Assembly: GCA_015055805.1 (NCBI GenBank)
Contig: SVHN01000004.1
Span: 62,001-126,000, forward strand
DNA from: Clostridiales bacterium
GTDB lineage: Bacteria > Bacillota > Clostridia > Christensenellales > Borkfalkiaceae
DNA length: 64,000 nucleotides
Direction: 5' to 3'
Part shown: positions 60,605 to 64,000 of the stretch, in pieces
How the letters are laid out: each line of letters starts with the position of its first letter
How positions within the stretch are numbered: the first letter of the stretch is position 1
The notes under the pieces: generated by a model
Databases searched by the model: none
Seen by the model: the letters and a program-made list of their open reading frames with translations, nothing else
What the model was told of the DNA's origin: nothing
Program-made: the position numbers and the translations under genes

Positions 60605-62509
60605 TTAAAATAAATTATCTAATTTAACAAAATATATTCCACTAAACCGCGGCAAAGAAACGCGTATAGAATTTTCTTTGCCATGTGCATAAAATTTAGT
60701 TGTCTTTATGGTCTTACGCCTTTGCTTACCACTTCCGCCATACCTTTTATCGTCAGTACATAAAACCGCTTTATAAACGCCTTTATTTGCGCCTATACGA
60801 TAACAGTCAAAATCTACACCTGAAAAATTAAACAGCGCAAGCAACTCTCTACCAAACTTATCACGCCTAATAAACGATATAACGTTATTGTCGCGTTCTT
60901 CAACCGACACCCATTCAAAACCCGACCAAGAATCTTCAATTTCAAACAGTTGAGGGGTTGATTTATAAAAATTATTTAAACGCTTATTAAACATATGTAG
61001 TTTTTTATGTCTTTCATATTGCAACATAAAAAACTCAATACCTTCCTTATAATTCCACTCTTTAAATTGCCCGAACTCACTTCCCATAAACGAAAGTTTT
61101 TTTCCGGGGTGCGCAAAAGTGTAAAGCATAAAGGTTTTCATTGACGCAAATTTATCGTCAATATTGCCGTACATTTTATCAAGTAAGGATTTTTTACCAT
61201 GAACAACTTCGTCGTGCGATATCGGTAAAATATAGTTTTCACTAAATGCATAGCACATAGAAAAGGTAAGTTTATCGTGATTACTCGAACGGAAATACGG
61301 ATCTAACTGCATGTATTTTAACACGTCGTTCATCCAACCCATATTCCATTTATAGTTAAAACCAAGCCCACCTTCGCTTACAGGTTTTGTAATTTTTGGA
61401 AATGCCGTTGACTCTTCTGCCGCCATTATTGCGTTTGGAAATTTTGAAAATACTATAGTATTAAGTTTTTGAAAAAATGCAATTGCTTCAAGATTATAAT
61501 TGCCGCCGTTTTGGTTTGGTATCCACTCACCAGGTTCTCTATCGTAATCAAGGTATAACATTGATGCAACAGCATCAACCCTTAAACCATCTACGTGAAA
61601 TTTTTCAAGTAAAAACAAGGCGTTTGAAACAAGAAAACATTGAATTTCATTTCTCCCCCAGTCGAATAAGCGTGTTCCCCAAGTCTTATGTTCTTTTCTG
61701 TCCCAGCCTTGATTTTCATAACAAGGCGTGCCGTCAAACTCATAGAGTCCGTGTAAATCTTTTGGAAAATGTCCAGGAACCCAGTCAACTATAACAGAAA
61801 TACCAGCGCGGTGACACTTATCCACGAAATACATAAAGTCTTTTGGCGTGCCGAACCTTGAAGAAACTGAATAATACCCAGTTACCTGATATCCCCACGA
61901 CCCATCAAACGGATATTCGCTAACCGGCATAAGTTCTAAATGAGTATAACCCATTTTAGAAACGTATTTAACGAGTTCGTCGGCAAGTTCACGATAGGTA
62001 TAATAATCGCCGTTTTCGTGTCTTTTCCAAGACGCTAAATTTACTTCATAAATATTCATCGGCTTATCATAAACAGGTTTTCTATTTGCAATAAACTCTG
62101 CGTCTTTCCACTCGTAGCCGTCAATATTATAAAGTTTTGACGCCGTTCCGCTTGGTGTTTCCGCATGGAACGCGTAAGGGTCTGCCTTAAACACGGTATT
62201 ACCGTTATGATTGACAGCAAACTTATAGGCGTCATACTCTTTTAAGCCTTCGACAAAGAGTTCAAAAACACCGCCGTCTGATATTCTATTCATAATGTTA
62301 GCGTTTTCATTCCAAAAATTAAAATCACCAACCACCGAAACAGTTTGAGCATTTGGCGCCCAAGTACGGAAAATAACGCCGTTCTTACCGTTTACACAAG
62401 CGAAATGCGCGCCCATATAGTCATAGGCGCGATAATTCGTTCCTTGATGAAATAAGTACAAGGGAAGTTTATCTTCTTCAGTTTTGAGATTAACCTTTAT
62501 ATTTTTCAT
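60605..62509 (-). CDS. glgB: 1,4-alpha-glucan branching enzyme
   Basis: Introduces alpha-1,6 branches in glycogen. The 634-residue GH13 enzyme has an N-terminal CBM48 domain ([27 protein letters not shown], about residues 36-62), [14 protein letters not shown] (about 232), [19 protein letters not shown] (about 295; nucleophile Asp), [11 protein letters not shown] (about 350; Glu), and [15 protein letters not shown] (about 415). The ATG at 62509 shares its A with the pgi TAA stop (TAATG), with no clear ribosome site, so translation is probably coupled. The track's TTG start two codons earlier is less likely. Confidence 0.97.
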   Translation of the reverse strand: MKNIKVNLKTEEDKLPLYLFHQGTNYRAYDYMGAHFACVNGKNGVIFRTWAPNAQTVSVVGDFNFWNENANIMNRISDGGVFELFVEGLKEYDAYKFAVNHNGNTVFKADPYAFHAETPSGTASKLYNIDGYEWKDAEFIANRKPVYDKPMNIYEVNLASWKRHENGDYYTYRELADELVKYVSKMGYTHLELMPVSEYPFDGSWGYQVTGYYSVSSRFGTPKDFMYFVDKCHRAGISVIVDWVPGHFPKDLHGLYEFDGTPCYENQGWDRKEHKTWGTRLFDWGRNEIQCFLVSNALFLLEKFHVDGLRVDAVASMLYLDYDREPGEWIPNQNGGNYNLEAIAFFQKLNTIVFSKFPNAIMAAEESTAFPKITKPVSEGGLGFNYKWNMGWMNDVLKYMQLDPYFRSSNHDKLTFSMCYAFSENYILPISHDEVVHGKKSLLDKMYGNIDDKFASMKTFMLYTFAHPGKKLSFMGSEFGQFKEWNYKEGIEFFMLQYERHKKLHMFNKRLNNFYKSTPQLFEIEDSWSGFEWVSVEERDNNVISFIRRDKFGRELLALFNFSGVDFDCYRIGANKGVYKAVLCTDDKRYGGSGKQRRKTIKTTKFYAHGKENSIRVSLPRFSGIYFVKLDNLF

Positions 62510-63939
62510 TAGCAAACGTACTCGGGGTTCTTCTTAGGCGCGGTGTCCATTTCCTGTTTGGTGCTTTCATATCCTTTTCTACCAAAGAGTGCGTAAGTTG
62601 CGTTTTTGCCACCTTCAACACCTGGCTGATTAAACGTATTAATATTAAGCATTGCGCCCGTAAACGCAGTTTCCATTTCAAACAAATACAAAAGTTCACC
62701 TATGGTAAACGCGTTTACTTCGGGTAAAGTAATCGTGTAATTAAGTCTATGCGCCGTGGTCAATGCGTATTCAGTTGCTTTTCTTTCAGTATTAATAAGT
62801 TCGTTCATGGTATGACCACAAAGGAACGAAACGTCAGGAATATCCTTACACCCCTCACTGATGTCAACCGTCTTACGGAAAGATTCGACAGCAATTATAG
62901 TAATAACCTTATCAAACGGACCTTCTCTATACAACTGTACTTGTGAGTGTTGGTCAGTAACACCCAAAGCTTTTACAGGGGTTTGTCCAACGAATACTTC
63001 ATTACCATCATTATCGACGGCTTTACCAAGACTTTCGCCCCAAAGTTGACAATACCAGTCTGCAATATATTTTAGGCTATCAGCATAAGGCATCATTACA
63101 GAAATATTTTTGCCCTTTTTCATTGCCATAAATTCAAGAAGTGCAGTAATTAACGCAGGATTTTTTCTTAAATCTTTATTTTTGCAGATTTTATCCATAT
63201 GCTGAGCACCTGCAAGCATTGCCTTGATATCAATACCAACTACCGCAGCAGGTAAAAGACCTACTGGGCAAAGTTCAGAAAACCTTCCACCAACACCGTC
63301 CGGAATATAAAAGGTCTTTAATCCTTCAACTTTTGCAATCTTAATGAGATTACCCTTATTTTCTGAAGTTGTAGCTATCATATGGTCTTTAGCTTTTTCG
63401 CCGTATTTTTTCTTTAATATATCCATAATGATAAGATATTGCGCCATAGTTTCACTAGTCGCACCGCTCTTTGTTACAACGTTAAATATAGTTTTATCTA
63501 AATCCAAAACGTCTAAAAGCGCAGCCATTCTTTCGGGATCGACGTTATCTTCAACGTAAAGCTTTGGAAATTTGCGTTTTGATTTTGGTAGTTCGTTATG
63601 TCTTAAATGACAAAGTGCTTGAAAAACCGCAATCGGGCCTAATGCCGATCCGCCTATACCTAGCACAACGAAGTTATCAAATTTTTTCTTTATATCTTTA
63701 GCGGTTGCAATAATGTCTGCAACAATTTCCTTTTGGTTATAAGGAAGTTCTGTCCACCCCATCATGCCTTTGCCGCGATTAGCCATTACGGTTTTATACG
63801 CGTCGTTTACGACTTTTTTATTCGCAGAAAAATCATCTAAAGTAAACCCTTGGTCAGCCCCTATATAGTCTGCCATCATGTTGTTGTAGTCAACTTTTAA
63901 TTCCATACTTTTACGCCAATCGGTTTTCTTGTAGTCCAT
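62509..63939 (-). CDS. pgi: Glucose-6-phosphate isomerase
   Basis: Interconverts glucose 6-phosphate and fructose 6-phosphate. The 476-residue product has FVVLGIGGSALGPIAVFQAL (about residues 91-110), FNVVTKSGATSETMAQYLI (about 152), PDGVGGRFSELCPVGLLPAAVVGID (about 213-237; PGI signature), and GQTPVKALGVTDQHSQVQLYREG (about 322-344). AGGAG lies 8 bases before the ATG at 63939. First gene of the glycogen operon, linking central metabolism to glycogen synthesis. Confidence 0.96.
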   Translation of the reverse strand: MDYKKTDWRKSMELKVDYNNMMADYIGADQGFTLDDFSANKKVVNDAYKTVMANRGKGMMGWTELPYNQKEIVADIIATAKDIKKKFDNFVVLGIGGSALGPIAVFQALCHLRHNELPKSKRKFPKLYVEDNVDPERMAALLDVLDLDKTIFNVVTKSGATSETMAQYLIIMDILKKKYGEKAKDHMIATTSENKGNLIKIAKVEGLKTFYIPDGVGGRFSELCPVGLLPAAVVGIDIKAMLAGAQHMDKICKNKDLRKNPALITALLEFMAMKKGKNISVMMPYADSLKYIADWYCQLWGESLGKAVDNDGNEVFVGQTPVKALGVTDQHSQVQLYREGPFDKVITIIAVESFRKTVDISEGCKDIPDVSFLCGHTMNELINTERKATEYALTTAHRLNYTITLPEVNAFTIGELLYLFEMETAFTGAMLNINTFNQPGVEGGKNATYALFGRKGYESTKQEMDTAPKKNPEYVC

Positions 63940-63970
63940 TTATATTTCTCCTATTATATTTATTATATAT

Positions 63971-63999
63971 ATAATAATACTAAATCATCGTTTTGTCAA
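63971..63999 (-). promoter_or_regulatory. Promoter of the glycogen operon
   Basis: TTGACA (63999-63994), 17 bp, TATTAT (63976-63971), at the right edge of the window; transcript starts about 25 bases before pgi. Confidence 0.82.
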
Positions 64000-64000
64000 T

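Overview
This AT-rich window comes from a low-GC, endospore-forming Firmicute, most likely an uncultured Clostridia member. Evidence: spoIIAA-spoIIAB-sigF, spoVAC-spoVAD-spoVAE and yunB; two T-box leaders; the GlgC/GlgD pair; indolepyruvate:ferredoxin oxidoreductase; strong GGAGG ribosome sites and consensus sigma-A promoters. No phage, plasmid or CRISPR array is present.

Layout. 1-3541: pheST (pheT runs off the left edge) behind a Phe T-box. 3564-7697: the forespore module (spoIIA operon, then spoVA-yunB behind its own sigma-G-like promoter). 7850-8540: six tRNAs (Pro, CAT, Asp, Phe, Thr, Tyr). 8541-19906: an accessory region flanked by a 42-bp repeat of the 3' half of tRNA-Phe. It holds a beheaded integrase, sugar genes (GH78-like, GH1, SGNH hydrolase, xylose-isomerase-like, Gfo/Idh/MocA) and several broken genes, including remnants of AbiH and of an ATP-dependent DNA ligase. 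20003-23851: a sugar dehydrogenase/isomerase trio with a divergent AraC regulator. 23933-27444: NSS transporter, Mrp, PPTase, then pyrophosphatase. 27502-36637: an eight-gene arylacetate/arylpyruvate operon. 36714-45218: hexuronate/galactose genes with an AraC regulator. 45343-50613: leuS, a P-type ATPase and acpP. 50692-52394: trpB2 behind a Trp T-box. 52411-63999: a complete glycogen operon (pgi-glgB-glgC-glgD-glgA-glgP-amylase).

The most interesting item is the leader of the eight-gene operon. A consensus promoter is followed by a 20-codon ORF with 11 Phe/Tyr codons, a candidate antiterminator, and an intrinsic terminator just before the first gene: the architecture of a pheA-type attenuator. 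The operon encodes an SSS-family symporter, two PaaK-type arylacetate-CoA ligases, IorAB, a tandem ACT protein, an amidohydrolase and an aminotransferase. Control by Phe/Tyr-tRNA charging implies the pathway runs anabolically: arylacetate import, CoA activation, reductive carboxylation to arylpyruvate, transamination to Phe/Tyr. Together with the Phe T-box and the Trp T-box on trpB2 (indole salvage), the window shows three separate devices sensing aromatic amino-acyl-tRNAs.

All coordinates and motifs were read by eye. Family assignments rest on recognisable motifs and have not been searched against databases.
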